DNA of 64,000 nt. Origin: Pseudoips prasinana (Eukaryota; Arthropoda; Insecta; Lepidoptera; Nolidae). The notes below the pieces were generated by a model. It ran no database searches. It saw only the letters and a program-made list of their open reading frames with translations, and was not told the origin of the DNA. Every line of letters starts with the position of its first letter. Within the stretch, counting starts at the first letter, position 1. Shown here in pieces: positions 10,781 through 21,447 of the stretch. The stretch is from NCBI GenBank assembly GCA_951640165.1, contig OX621236.1, forward strand, positions 31,116,948 to 31,180,947, read 5' to 3'. The position numbers and the translations under genes were made by a program.

Positions 10781-11382
10781 AGGGTTCCGTAGCCAAATGG
10801 CAAAAAACGGAACCCTTATAGATTCGTCATGTCTTTCTGTCTGTCCGTCCGTATGTCACAGCCACTTTTTCTCCGAAACTATAAGAGCTGTACTGTTGAA
10901 ACTTGGTAAGTAGATGTATTCTGTGAACCGCAGTAAGATTACTAGAAGAAGAAGAAAACTAGAAAAAGAATAATAATTTTGGGGGTTCCCCATATATAGA
11001 ACTGAAACTCAAAACATTTTTTTTCATCGTACCCAAACATGTGGGGTATCTATGGATAGGTCTTCAAAAATGATATTGAGGTTCCTAATATCATTATTTT
11101 CTAAACTGAATAGTTTGCGCTAGAGACACTTCCAAAGTGGAAAAATGAGTGTCCCCCCCTGTAACTTCTAAAATAAGAGAGTGATAAAACTAAAAAAAAT
11201 ATATGATGTACATTACCATGTAAACTAAAAACGAAAATTGGTTTGAAGGAGATCTAGTAAGTAGTTTTTTTAATGCGTCATAAATCGTAAACCGCAATTT
11301 ACCTTTCATTTAATAAACTGAAATACTTGCTGCTGCGGAACCCTTCATGGGCGAGTCCGACTCGCATTTGGTCGGTTTTTAT
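10781..11382 (+). repeat. 600-bp AGGGTTCCGTA repeat, copy 1
   Basis: Begins AGGGTTCCGTAGCCAAATGG, whose first bases pair with CGGAACCCTT about 20 bases on (a terminal hairpin). Ends GAGTCCGACTCGCATTTGG then TCGG. Copy 2 at 43831-44419 matches along the whole length with modest divergence. No coding capacity and no long TIRs, so the class is unknown. Confidence 0.7.
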
Positions 11383-11649
11383 ATTTTACTAAAGATAGAG
11401 TATGGTACTTGTGGTGTATAAAAGACAATCTAATTTTGGACTGGTACCAAGGTTCAAATGTAAAGGATGTAGATATTATGTGCATAATAATATCATGCAT
11501 ATATTAATTATGGGTTAGAGAATCGTTCTATTACTGTACGAGTAAGTCACCTGGAGAAGTACTGGAGGCACTTCTCCACAAAACAAACTCCAGATAATAA
11601 AATTAATATTTGATGTTGTTGTCCTGTATTTTTGCTGTGTGGCTGACAT

Positions 11650-11905
11650 GCGTGCTTCATGCCGTGGGGGCATAAACCTCGTCCGAGGGAATAGCTACTA
11701 GACTAGACGTTCCCTGGTATATATTCCAGACAACACTGCTGCCCTTTGCACCAGCGTGCAGCGTTTCTCTGAGAACTATGACCACCATACTGCGATCGCT
11801 AACCTGTCTGTCACGTGTGGTGATTATGGCATATCCCCCAAATTACGGTCTTTGGTGGAGGTCTTTGTCAAGCAGTGGCATGATGTGATTCGGCTGATGT
11901 GATTG
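11650..11905 (+). repeat. LINE-derived 3' repeat, family L (copy 2)
   Basis: Same layout as 3000-3232: CGTCCGAGGGAATAGCTAC, CAGCGTTTCTCTGAGAACTA, a CTGTC...GGTGATTATGGCATAT block and GGCTGATGTGATTG at the end. Longer than copy 1 at the 5' side. Confidence 0.6.
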
Positions 11906-12044
11906 TTGTCCTGAGTCTCAGTAAGATTGTCAAGGCAATTTGGTTGAGGGTAGGGTCGGTAAATCACGATATGTATACGACAAGTGCTATTGGCTACTGT
12001 AATCGGTTAACTTCAATTGAGTCGCAAATTTAAAATTCATTTAT

Positions 12045-12344
12045 TCCATTATAATCTTCGTGGGTAAGTCAAAACTGTACATTGAATATTTTTTTAAAAG
12101 GGTACTTGGGGCGTGATCGACAATCGATATCGAAGCCGAAAATATAGTTTTTAGAATTTTTGTCTGTTTGTCCGGGCTAAATTCAAAAAGTACTGCTTGG
12201 ATTTACTTAAAATTTTGCATGAATATTCCTAAGAGGTCGGGTCGGTCAACATATAGGCTACATATTATCACGATTTCACCTACAGGGGAGGGGCTGTGAT
12301 CATTTATAAAATTTAACGCGGGAAAAACCGGGGAACACAGCTAG
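12045..12344 (+). mobile_element. Helitron-like non-autonomous element
   Basis: Ends AACACAGCTAG|T with a short GC-rich hairpin upstream (ACGCGGG...CCGGGG). Its body (GTGATCGACAATCGATATCG, TTTTTGTCTGTTTGTCCGGG, GAGGTCGGGTCGGTCAACAT) is the reverse of the element at 51245-51567, so the two are the same subfamily in opposite orientation. The 5' end is not clear. Confidence 0.7.
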
Positions 12345-12345
12345 T

Positions 12346-13367
12346 GTAACATATATGTGGAATCATCCATTTTTTACACTACCGAGCAGTGCTTGACGTA
12401 GCAACTGAAAAAACACTGCCAGAAAACTCAATAAGAATCCATTTTTTCCTTATGTTTCTATTTAGTATTCATATTATGATTATGCGGGATAATTCTTTAT
12501 TTTTATGAGCATTAAGTAGATTTTTTATTTATATACCGAGATGCTACAGTCAGAATGGCTCTTAAAGACACATAGTCAACTGGTGTTCTGGTGCACTAAG
12601 AAATTTGTCTTAAAATTTCATTAGAATATTTATATTTTAGACATTAATATTCGAGAGATCACCGTATTTTATTTGAAATTTATTTTGTACCCCACCAATT
12701 ATATCTGCTAGAGCTACATAGCACCTTGAATTCTGACCTTCATTACATTAATATTCCACGTATAACGAATAAATTGCTCTGTATTATACATCGATGAGAA
12801 CAACTGATATATAACTTCACAAAGACATGAAACCAGAAAGCGAAGCAATATTGACAAAGCTATCATTTAATATAGAATCATATAATATGTGGTAGGTTTC
12901 ATTACGAACATACATTGAACAGTGTTGAATAAAAGCGTTGCTTAAACTCAAAGGGACTTCCGTTAAATTGGTCCGACTCTGTATGAAACAGCGGTATTTA
13001 ACTCAAGCGACCGGAAGCCTTCATCCGGCCTTCTGGAGTAGCTGTGTTCCACTCGGGTCCGGATGATACCGCGAACGTGTGAATGTCGGAAAACGATGTC
13101 AGTTACAATGAATATGGCTGGATATTTAAATGACGAATATTAATTAACCATGGTATTAACGGGGCTTTCAACTGTACATGATATATTACTGACCTATTGT
13201 CATCAGCCAGATGTCATCACTGCTGAACTTTGAAGGAGTTTGCCATAGGCCCCGCTTTTAGTATTAGGCCAGTTTTAACCTTTTAAAATATAAAGTAAAT
13301 TAGATTTCTGTTGTTTATTGTTATGTTTATTCGATAATGATATTATCGTTCGGTATAATACCTAAGT
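12346..13367. other. No recognised gene
   Basis: AT-rich, with a GC-richer patch near 13000-13090 (CCGGAAGCC, CATCCGGCC) that I could not place in any element. Confidence 0.4.
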
Positions 13368-13405
13368 GTACTTAACCTTGTGCAATTTTGCACAAGGTTA
13401 AGTAC
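13368..13405. repeat. Perfect hairpin, 18-bp stem, 2-nt loop
   Basis: GTACTTAACCTTGTGCAA (13368-13385) and its exact reverse complement (13388-13405) are separated by TT. Not adjacent to any gene, so a terminator or regulatory role is unsupported. Confidence 0.85.
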
Positions 13406-13492
13406 CTTGTGATAAGTCATATGATATGAAACAAACTAAAACTGAAAATTTGCATGCATTAGTTTTTAAGCAAAACATGTATGTGTGTATGA

Positions 13493-13747
13493 CGGTCACC
13501 GTAGCCTAGTTGGTAGTGCTCCTGCCTACGAAGCTGGTGGTCCTGGGTTCGAATCCCGGTAAGTGCAAACATTTGTGTGATGAGTACGAATATTTGTTTC
13601 TAAATCATGGATGTTTTCTATGTATATAAGTATTTTTCTATCTATATAAGTATGTATATCGTCGCCTGGTACCCATTGTACAAGCTTTGCTAAGTTTGTG
13701 GCTAGGAAGATCTGGGTGACATTGTCCCCAGATATTATATTATTATG
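13493..13747 (+). mobile_element. tRNA-derived SINE, family A, full-length-like copy
   Basis: A box TAGCCTAGTTGGTAGTG, B box GGTTCGAATCC, body and the GTCCCCAGATATTATATT end agree with the 7838 copy, with scattered substitutions and a small duplication in the TCTATCTATATAAG part. Confidence 0.85.
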
Positions 13748-13749
13748 TA

Positions 13750-15655
13750 TGGTCTAATTCTACATCTATTTTATAACAGCTCTGTATATCATGGTTTTAG
13801 GCAACAAATATATGACTATGACTAACAATCGATATTTAAAGCAATAAGATGCCGTGGCCGTTAAAGTCACTGTCCTAGAATCAATTAAATATTTTATGTT
13901 TCCAGATATAAGGTTGATATTGAGTTGTTTCTAAAATTTTAAGTAACCTAAAAAGTGTTTCTATAAGCTGCAATAATAAATTATATGGGTACAAGGGGAC
14001 TATTTAACAAAATTAACGTTAGCGCCAATAAGATTTAAACTCAATATGTTAATAAAATCTTACAATAGATATCGTTTTTGCTTTTCTCTTATTATTAGTT
14101 TAGCCGGTTTTTTACCAATATCTGAAGATACTCAATTCATTCATTCAGCTGCCACGTCATGCACTGCACGGTAGGGTACAAAAATATGACGATTCCACAT
14201 AAATGTAAAATTTTTACGGAATAAACAATGTTTGACTTTTGACTTTTATGCAATAAATTACTTTTGTTTCAAACAATTAATCAGTTATGGGATGATTAGG
14301 AATACAAATATTGTAAGTTGCTCTACAGAAAAAGGACGTAAGCTTATCCTTAATCGTTATAACGTCGTACCCTACGAAAAAGGATGGCCACCTCACTGGA
14401 AATAACTTGGAATATGATATAGTAGTAGGCCATCTTCACTTACTCCTCAAATGCTGATAAAATCTACAACAATTTAGTAAGTTTCGGATGCCACGGATGA
14501 CACATACTGTCTAATGTCTAAAAGCCTGAAGTGATTAATGGGAGAGTGTTTAATTCTGCGGTCAATATTTCAAACGTATACATTAAACGGAAACATTGTG
14601 TCGTAGTATTGCAACTTACTAAAGATGAATTTCCAAAGTTCAGGTCATTTATCCTTCATATCTACTATAACAACACACAGGCACTTTTTCGGACATATGA
14701 TATCAGATATCATGCGTCCGAAAAATTTGACACTTACTTATAGACGCCCTGTAAAAGGATTTGAAAAAAAAAACTAGAACTGGTTAACAGTTCTTGTGAA
14801 AAACAATGCTTAGAGGTTTCACAGGATCACTGATACTGATGGTGCAATTGAAACAATATTAGGTTATTTTGCGCTTCATAACATGAAGCTGCAAAATAAG
14901 GGTACCGGCAGGTATAAGGCAGATTCCACTTTGAAGCTGCAATAGTATTCAATATTAAAGTTTGTGTCAAAATCAATTGAAACTGTAGCTTCCATTACGC
15001 TACAGTACAATGTTACTTTACTTGACAAGCATACATATTGCCAAGATACTACAAAATCGAATTCTTTCCAAGGTATTAAATATTTTGCTTATTCTGTGAA
15101 CGAATTCAACAAATAAAACAGGTATTTCTGATATTCCTGAAACAAATTGATTCCATTACCTGTATATGAAAGTAAAATCAATAAAGGGTATAGGTAAATT
15201 TATAGGCACTGGATATTTGATCATTCGTTGTTTTATTTTTTATTTGACGTTTACAGTTTACCTAGGAGACTTCCACTTCTTCACCAGATAACAGAGGCAA
15301 GCGTGGACTCAAGCCATTTAGCCCAATATCATTACAAATTCAGTACCCGCACCCCACCCTCATTCGGGTTCGAGGTTCAAACCTCAACTCTAGGTTACTG
15401 ACGCTGAGCTGTTGCTCTACGCTAATATTATTGCTCTCACACCCTTAGGGCTACAAGTTTTACAAACTTTGAATGTCATATTTAATTACATCGAATCAAG
15501 AGCCTAAAAAAAATTAAAACGAGCTCTAAAAATGACGATACTACTGTACCACTTTTCATACCCTCCTTTCAACGCCTTCCAACCCTTTTTTCGCATTAAA
15601 AAGTAGCCTATGTCCTTTCTTACGTTCTAGTCTATCTGTGCATCAAATTTCTTTG
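13750..15655. other. No recognised gene
   Basis: Almost 2 kb of AT-rich DNA. A 70-codon plus frame (14531-14743) has no recognisable domain. A short palindrome centred on GATATCAGATATC lies near 14700. Confidence 0.4.
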
Positions 15656-15659
15656 TAAG

Positions 15660-15840
15660 GGATACACGAAGTAGTCGGACAGCAGCGCCACCTGTGTACT
15701 ATAGCTACCATCTAACTGCGATCGCCAACACGCATGCCAAATGCGGTGACTACGGCACACCCATCCAAATTTTAACGTTATAGAAACCTATATCCAGCTG
15801 TAGACAATATCAGGCTGATGATGTATGATGTATGTTGTTT
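15660..15840 (+). repeat. LINE-derived 3' repeat, family L2, plus strand
   Basis: GGACAGCAGCGCCACC, CATCTAACTGCGATCGCC, GGTGACTACGGCACACCC and an end with ATCAGGCTGATGATG. Shared with 42088-42245 and, reversed, 4675-4885. Confidence 0.6.
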
Positions 15841-16249
15841 GATTGCAGTTTTAGTAAAATTTATGGAGCAGAATATTAATGAAATATAATCCTTGCTTGT
15901 TAATATATTATTTATACTTGAAGAGAAGTAGTTCAGAAGCATGGGGCAAGAATCTACATTTCTGTCACCGCTCGTTTCAGGTTAGGAAGTACCTACACTG
16001 ATTTACTTAATATTGTTTCTCTGCGGTGATAATATGAACAAATTTGGCATTACACTATACTCTATACTAACTTACTTGATCTAGCAATAAGATTTAAATT
16101 AATTCCTTGGTGTCATTTTTGGTGTCGAGACAAAACTAACGTGCTTTTGGGATTCATCTGGCAAAACATAAATCAGTCCGCGGTCAGGTAATTTTTTGGT
16201 GGTATTACTATTACCATGTGACACTTACCTGTGACTCTAAGACTGTATA

Positions 16250-16535
16250 AAGACGTGGTTGGTAAATGCTAGCTTTGCACGCCGCAAGTCGTGGGTTCGA
16301 TTCCCACCCAAGACTTAGGAGGAACAGACATGTTCATGCACACAAATACAGATATTTGTGTGCATTAACATGTCTGTTTATACTGAGTCTGGGTGTAAAT
16401 ATCTGTATATGTATATATTTAAAAAGAAAAGTAATATATGTAGTATATCAGTTATCTGGTTTCCATAGTATAAGCTCTGCTTAATATAGGATTAGATGAC
16501 CGTGTATGAATAATGTCCTAAGAATATATTATTAT
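16250..16535 (+). mobile_element. tRNA-derived SINE, family C, with internal inverted duplication
   Basis: B box GGTTCGATTCCC near 16297, body with TGAGTCTGGGTGTAAATATC, 3' part GGTTTCCATAGTATAAGC and an ATTATTATT tail. Between head and body it carries a 56-base hairpin (16323-16378) that other copies lack. The 72-codon frame over it is not a gene. Confidence 0.75.
16323..16378. repeat. Hairpin inside the SINE, 26-bp arms
   Basis: Arms 16323-16348 and 16353-16378 match at 25 of 26 positions around a 4-base loop. Only the right arm corresponds to normal SINE body (compare the minus copy near 35280), so the left arm is an inverted extra copy. Confidence 0.8.
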
Positions 16536-16539
16536 TACA

Positions 16540-17175
16540 TCTGATGATTCTCCGGTTGGTTAGAATCGCAGTCCCATTGGAATATTAAAAGTGTGGAGGA
16601 AATGAGGGAGGTCGGTCTAAATCTATCTATCTATGGTGATATGTTATCAAAAGTAAGAGTTATCAATGTACCTAATAAATATTTAAAAAACATCTAAATA
16701 AGGGGTTAAGCCACCGGACTCATAAGAAACAAACTACCAAGTGAGGGTACAAGTGGTGAGTGTGATCCCCTATTGTACGGCATAAAGAAAAGAGGCTGAC
16801 ATCAATGCTTGCGGGCTTAAATTCATCCGGTCTATTGTATCGCCGTATATCCCTGTGACGCCGGTGTAAAAACAGACCTCATCTCTTATAATATAAATAG
16901 AAGCAGTAATCAGACATACATATTTCAGGTTTATAAAAATATTTTACCCAAGACTTCATTATTATAGGTTTAACACGCCACGGTGATATCAACGAATCAG
17001 TCCGTATAATTTTCTAATGAGTTACTCTGAATTCTGTGTTGATTTATATTTTGTTTTAATTTAACCACAAAACTTTATATCCACTCATCTGATGATTTAA
17101 TTATATTATATGGAAATCGTTTTCAAAATTGAAAAGTATATGGGTGCGACGCTCTATATCAGTAGTACCTAAATC
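16540..17175. other. No recognised gene
   Basis: AT-rich spacer upstream of the CR1-like element's 3' end. Confidence 0.45.
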
Positions 17176-17384
17176 ATGTCAATTAACTGTTCCTCTGGTG
17201 TTAATAATAATATAATAATAATAATCTTTATTGTTCAGAAAATATATAGTCTAGTTACAAAAATCTCTGGTCTCCACACTAGGATTATTACAATAAAATT
17301 ATTAAATGACAATTATATAGTAGGAAAATTTAACTTAAACGTAAATAAATTTATACATTTAAACATGGCATATGGCTAGATAAC

Positions 17385-17455
17385 TGTGTGAGTGTGTGTA
17401 TGTGTGTGTGTGTGTGTGTGTGAGTGTGTGTGTGTGTTTGAGTTTGTATATGTGT
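17385..17455. repeat. GT-rich microsatellite
   Basis: Mostly alternating GT with a few A interruptions, lying within the 3' UTR part of the CR1-like element. Confidence 0.9.
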
Positions 17456-17530
17456 CTTGTCTCCAAAAAAAAAACTTATATATCATAGTTGAATCTAATC
17501 AGTGGCTTTAAAAGAATTTAGAACTTTGAT

Positions 17531-17945
17531 TCAATAGTTTAATAGTTTCTCTACATCGCTGTAATTTAGACTTTTTAAGTATATTTTTATTTGAGATTTG
17601 CATTTAATTCTCGACCAAGGTAATAAATTCATTTCATTTTGTAGTTTCGAATAAAGGAATGGGCCCATATAGTGAAAACACCTATGACCGAAATCAAGTC
17701 TACATTTTGGTTTATGCCACCTAGGTTTCCTTCGGGAATATCTTTCGGGTTCCACTTTGCCTAAAGCTTCTTTATGAAACCTAAGAGCTATTGCCATAAT
17801 GTATATCTGTCGTACGCTCATTGCACCCGCCTCTTGATATAGGCTACTGGTTGGATAGCGCCTAGGTTTTTTGTAAGCGACCTTGAGCACGGCTCGTTGT
17901 GCACGTTCTGCTCTTATCATGTGGGTCTTAAGTGCAGCGCCCCAT
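17531..17945 (-). pseudogene. C-terminal remnant of CR1-like ORF2
   Basis: Begins, in a different frame from the endonuclease, with a Trp-Gly-Ala-Ala motif and then an Arg-Ala-Glu-Arg-Ala-Gln-Arg-Ala sequence, which in this family follows the RT domain. It continues to the natural end with basic, Tyr/Leu-rich residues (stop at 17531). About 125 codons remain. The fusion to the endonuclease near 17935 removes the whole polymerase, so the copy cannot have retrotransposed itself after the deletion. Confidence 0.75.
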
Positions 17946-18662
17946 TTTAAGTTTTGTATCGGATGGAGAGCGTGTAGCTTCGTTAGCGATTCCAGTAATT
18001 ATTGTATCATGATCAGTTATACCCGAGCTATATATAACGACCTTCACAGACTTTTTCGATTTTATCAGGACATGATCTAAACATGTACGGTCATGAGTAG
18101 GATATCTGTGGCCTGGGTAGAAGCCATAGTGACCAGTTGTATCCAGATAATCGCTTACACGTCTGTCCTTAGAGCCAATGGCGATATCAATATTGATATC
18201 CCCCATTATGATACAGTTGGCATTTTTACATCCTTGCATAATGTTTTCTCGCGATTCACAAAAATTGCTGATGTTGTAAAAAGATGGAGATTTATATATA
18301 GGACATATTGTATATACTTCAGCAATGTGTATAAGCAGACAGTTAGTTTCCCGAAAAGGAGGCTCCTCAATTGTCACCTGAAGATTACTTTTGTATAAAA
18401 CAGCAATGCCATCATTCTGATTTAGATAGTGTTTAGAATATTGGCACACATAGTTCCTAAGATCTACTAAAGGTGTCGTTTCAGTTAATCGACACTCAGT
18501 CAGGACAATTAAGTCAGGTGTAAAATCTAGTCTGTTCAGAAAGACTGAAAAGTTGTCAAAGTTTTTATGTATACTACGTATATTCTGACATATTATAGTG
18601 AGTTGCGATTTGTAAATATCAGTTTTGTCGAGGTCATTTATCAAATTATATAGCTGACTCAT
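17928..18662 (-). pseudogene. AP-type endonuclease domain of CR1-like ORF2
   Basis: The 244-codon frame starts at ATG 18662. Catalytic signatures in order: Gln-Asn-Ile-Arg-Ser (metal-binding Asn) near residue 28, Leu-Thr-Glu-Cys near 54-57 (catalytic Glu), Met-Gly-Asp-Ile-Asn near 150-160 (Asp/Asn pair), and Thr-Asp-His-Asp near 217-220 (Asp-His). In intact elements this nicks target DNA to prime reverse transcription. All key residues are present, but the frame ends at the junction with the C-terminal remnant. The start overlaps the stop of the preceding 117-codon frame by four bases (ATGA). Confidence 0.85.
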
Positions 18663-19012
18663 AATTGACAGTTATAAAGAAAAGGATGGTGTGAATCATT
18701 GCGAGAAATTGTACTCAATTGCATTTCATAAGAGATCTTAGAAAAAGAGATATAATTATTTTCAGAGTGTAATGTCAAAGAAACATATGTGTGTTCAGTG
18801 TAATTAATTGTGTGTGTGTAGTTTGTAACATAAATACCTGATTTTACATATGATGTGCAAGAGGTTATACTGCTATAAGCCATGAAGATGATACTGTAGA
18901 TTGACAATATGTAGTGGATTATATGAACTAAAACAGCTACATTATACTGAAAATTAGTTTTTAGTATTGTGGGGTTCCCGCAATAGCTGAAAGGTGTATT
19001 CATTTCTGACAA
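18659..19012 (-). CDS. Unknown 117-aa frame between ORF1 and ORF2
   Basis: Starts at ATG 19010-19012, inside the last codons of ORF1 (stop at 19000-19002), and stops at TGA overlapping the ATG of ORF2, giving an ATGA arrangement. It is free of stops while ORF1 beside it has several. Residues about 25-45 form a hydrophobic stretch that could be a membrane segment; the rest is rich in Ser, Thr, Tyr, Asn and His. I recognise no domain. It may be a real accessory frame translated by reinitiation, or an inter-ORF spacer that is open by chance. Confidence 0.4.
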   Translation of the reverse strand: MSEMNTPFSYCGNPTILKTNFQYNVAVLVHIIHYILSIYSIIFMAYSSITSCTSYVKSGIYVTNYTHTINYTEHTYVSLTLHSENNYISFSKISYEMQLSTISRNDSHHPFLYNCQL

Positions 19013-19872
19013 CCGTGTACTTCCTTTTTTCGCAAAAAGATGCGGCCGTTCGCGATCCAGCAGTATTGGAAGTTTTCTGTTCTAGCGAAATCACGAGCAA
19101 GAAAAAGAAGTCTTTTTGCCTTTGGGGTTAAATGTTCCGAAACAAAAAGGGTACCTTCAGGGCCTTCCAGACCGATGTGTTTAGTGTTTATCTGACTATC
19201 ACGGTGCGAGGTATTGTATTGCTTAATTACTTTCAGAAGTTTCTCTTTCGCAAAGGTATTGGTAAACTCAGTGACCACTGCCGACGTTGATGTGTTCGCC
19301 TTCGAGGGTAGTCTGTAGATGTCTTTAATCTCGTTATAAGAGCAATCACTCCCAACACTTTTGATAAGGGTGGACACCATGTTAAGTAAGTCTTCCTTTG
19401 TTTCTTTTTTCTTTTTCGGTACACCTCTGATCTCAAGACTCTAATCACTCTTTCCAAACACTCGTTTCGTTCTTCAATTTTTGTTCATCGATTCCCGGTC
19501 TAAACTGTCAATCTTTTTGTCTAGGCCCTTGATTTGGGCAGACAGTTCTTCTAAGGATTTTTCAATCTCAGCGTTGGATTATTTAATACCGGTTTTAATA
19601 TCTAATATGCCCTTTTCCAGATTCACCAACTTCGAATGACCCTTATCTAATTTTTCAAGTTTGTTGTCTTGTTCTTCCTTCCATTTTGAGAGCATATCCA
19701 TCACCTCATTTCTAAAATCATCAAAAATATTGCGCTCATGCTCCTCCCCTAATCGGACGCGTTTGGAGTTCGACCTCACCGTTATATTAGAGGCCGGTAC
19801 TAACACGGCGCTACTGGTTAAGGCTTGATTTAGGCTTGTGTCTGAAGACGAAAGTCCTTTCGTTGGATTCAT
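19000..19872 (-). pseudogene. CR1-like ORF1: coiled coil plus baculo-FP-type domain, broken
   Basis: Starts at ATG 19872 with a Ser/Thr-rich N-terminus, then a charged region with Trp-Lys-Glu-Glu-Gln and Leu-Glu-Lys repeats predicted as a coiled coil. An in-frame TAA follows at about residue 98, further coil sequence to about 19490, then frame changes. The C-terminal part (19440-19000) contains a Lys-rich Arg-Gly-Val-Pro-Lys motif, an Ile-Tyr-Arg-Leu-Pro motif and a Val-Ser-Glu-His-Leu-Thr-Pro motif, characteristic of the baculo-FP-like domain in ORF1 of these LINEs. In live elements ORF1 binds RNA and forms the RNP. At least one stop and one frameshift inactivate it. Confidence 0.8.
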
Positions 19873-20188
19873 AATGTTTATAGTTTATAGCTGACGGTTA
19901 CTTATGCAAGTTTTTATTAGAATCTGGCGCTTAGTACAAGCAAGCGTTAACGGTCACTCGAAGATGGTTCTACGTAGTACGATGGCCGTGTAGCGTGTAG
20001 CAGGCGCCTACGTCGTAGTCAGTGGCCCGCAGCGAGACAAAGACAGTAATTACATTGCGAGTGTCCATGGGCGGCGGTGATTACTTACCATCAGGTCACC
20101 ACTTGCTAGTTTGCCATCCTATTTTATAGAAAAAATATAGGATTATACACTACTTTATACTCTTATACCACACTGTACAGTGTACATG

Positions 20189-20327
20189 TACAGAGGCCAG
20201 CACATGAAGCTACCCCAATCTGTCAAATTTCCCCATTTGAAAGTGAACCTTATGCTTTAGTGATAAAGTTGAAAATCTATAAATTAAATTTGACAGATTG
20301 GGGTAGCTGGATGTGCTGGCGTCTGTA
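20189..20327. mobile_element. MITE family M, copy 2
   Basis: TA-flanked, 139 bases, left arm reads TACAGAGGCCAGCACATG, right arm reversed TACAGACGCCAGCACATCC. Core CCCCATTTGAAAGTGAACC in plus orientation. Arms of about 45 bases. Confidence 0.88.
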
Positions 20328-20329
20328 CT

Positions 20330-21278
20330 TATACCATGTATGATACGACCATGTCATGTCATATACCAACCTGTGAACGTTAGAAAATTATAGTAACTGT
20401 GTTGGGATTTAGCACTGAAATTTTAGCAAGGACTGTCATGTTGTCTTAATATGTCTGTTTCCTTCATGCCTATTTTTATTTGTCTACAATCAAGCAATGG
20501 ATAAAACTTCTAATTTCTTCTGAACATCTAATTTCCTTAGTGATGTCGGCCGTACAATATTCCATGTTTCACCTCCCTTATACGATTCAGATTACGAGAT
20601 CTCAGCCAAGAGCAACTCAAGGCATTAGAACCGCTCTCATAACACTGTGCACAATCCTACGTATCATAGGTACTCGCCGGCCAAGATTGTGTTCTTCGTC
20701 ACCCTCCATGACCCTTAGTTTGCATTAGTATCGATAAAATGCCCGGCTTGATCATCAATCACATGAGCTTTCATGAGCACGTCTTTACTTATTAAAGTAG
20801 AATAACAATTGCACAAATGTCTCTTTATTTTCAGTGACCCCCCTGAGTCGAGGTTTGAGCCCCAAAAAGCCGCATCCAAGAGTACCCTTTGGAGCTACTC
20901 CTTCGGCTTGTATTCTCCCACTACAATTGTTCAATTGATGTAAACATAATATCAAAATTTATAAAAAATGTGTCCGTTTGTGGGTATATATATGAACATC
21001 TCAATGACAAAATTTGCGATTTTAAATTAAGAATCGTTTTAAATATTGGTTATTCAACATTGCAAATAGATAAACGGAGGAAGTAAAATAAATAAAAATG
21101 ATTATAAGAATGAAATGAAACAATAAACATTGTTTAAATCGCAAGGACTTACATCATATTTATGTTAACAACAATATATCACGGGCTCATATTGTAATCG
21201 ATTTAGTCTAAATAAAGTCCACAAAGTTATAACTTTACCGTAGAAAAATTCATTATACTTATAAAGTGTATTTAATCA
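20330..21278. other. No recognised gene
   Basis: An 82-codon frame (20480-20728) and a 65-codon frame (20889-21086) are present in AT-rich DNA; neither has recognisable motifs. Confidence 0.4.
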
Positions 21279-21319
21279 TTCCAAAACAACATCGAATAAT
21301 ATACGATGTTGTTTTGGAA
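21279..21319. repeat. Perfect hairpin, 16-bp stem
   Basis: TTCCAAAACAACATCG (21279-21294) and its reverse complement (21304-21319) flank a 9-base AT loop. No adjacent gene. Confidence 0.85.
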
Positions 21320-21436
21320 TTCTCATACTTGAGCTTTTATTATTTTATTAATATCATTTCTCCACAAATACAATTGTTTAACCTTAGGCAGCAGGTGATA
21401 ATAGGCTTCTTCAAACTAACTTTGGTAGGTAGTGAC

Positions 21437-21447
21437 ATAAGGCTTTT
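21437..21447. repeat. Target-site duplication, left (11 bp)
   Basis: ATAAGGCTTTT, repeated exactly at 22620-22630. It brackets the RNase H LINE; the last Ts merge with the poly(T) run. Confidence 0.75.

Larger units (their letters stand above)
17205..20045 (-). mobile_element. CR1/L2-like non-LTR retrotransposon, RT core deleted
   Basis: In minus orientation: a probable 5' UTR (20045-19873), ORF1 with a coiled-coil half and a baculo-FP-type C-terminal domain, a 117-codon middle frame, an AP endonuclease, then directly the extreme C-terminus of ORF2, a 3' UTR with a GT-rich run, and an end reading CAATAAAGATTATTATTATT as in CR1/L2 elements that finish in short repeats. The RT fingers and palm are absent, removed by one deletion near 17935. 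ORF1 has several stops. Element limits are approximate; no target duplication was identified. Confidence 0.8.

Noticed and set aside
17385..17455. GT run as a regulatory Z-DNA site
   Set aside because: A microsatellite within a LINE 3' UTR; no evidence of function.
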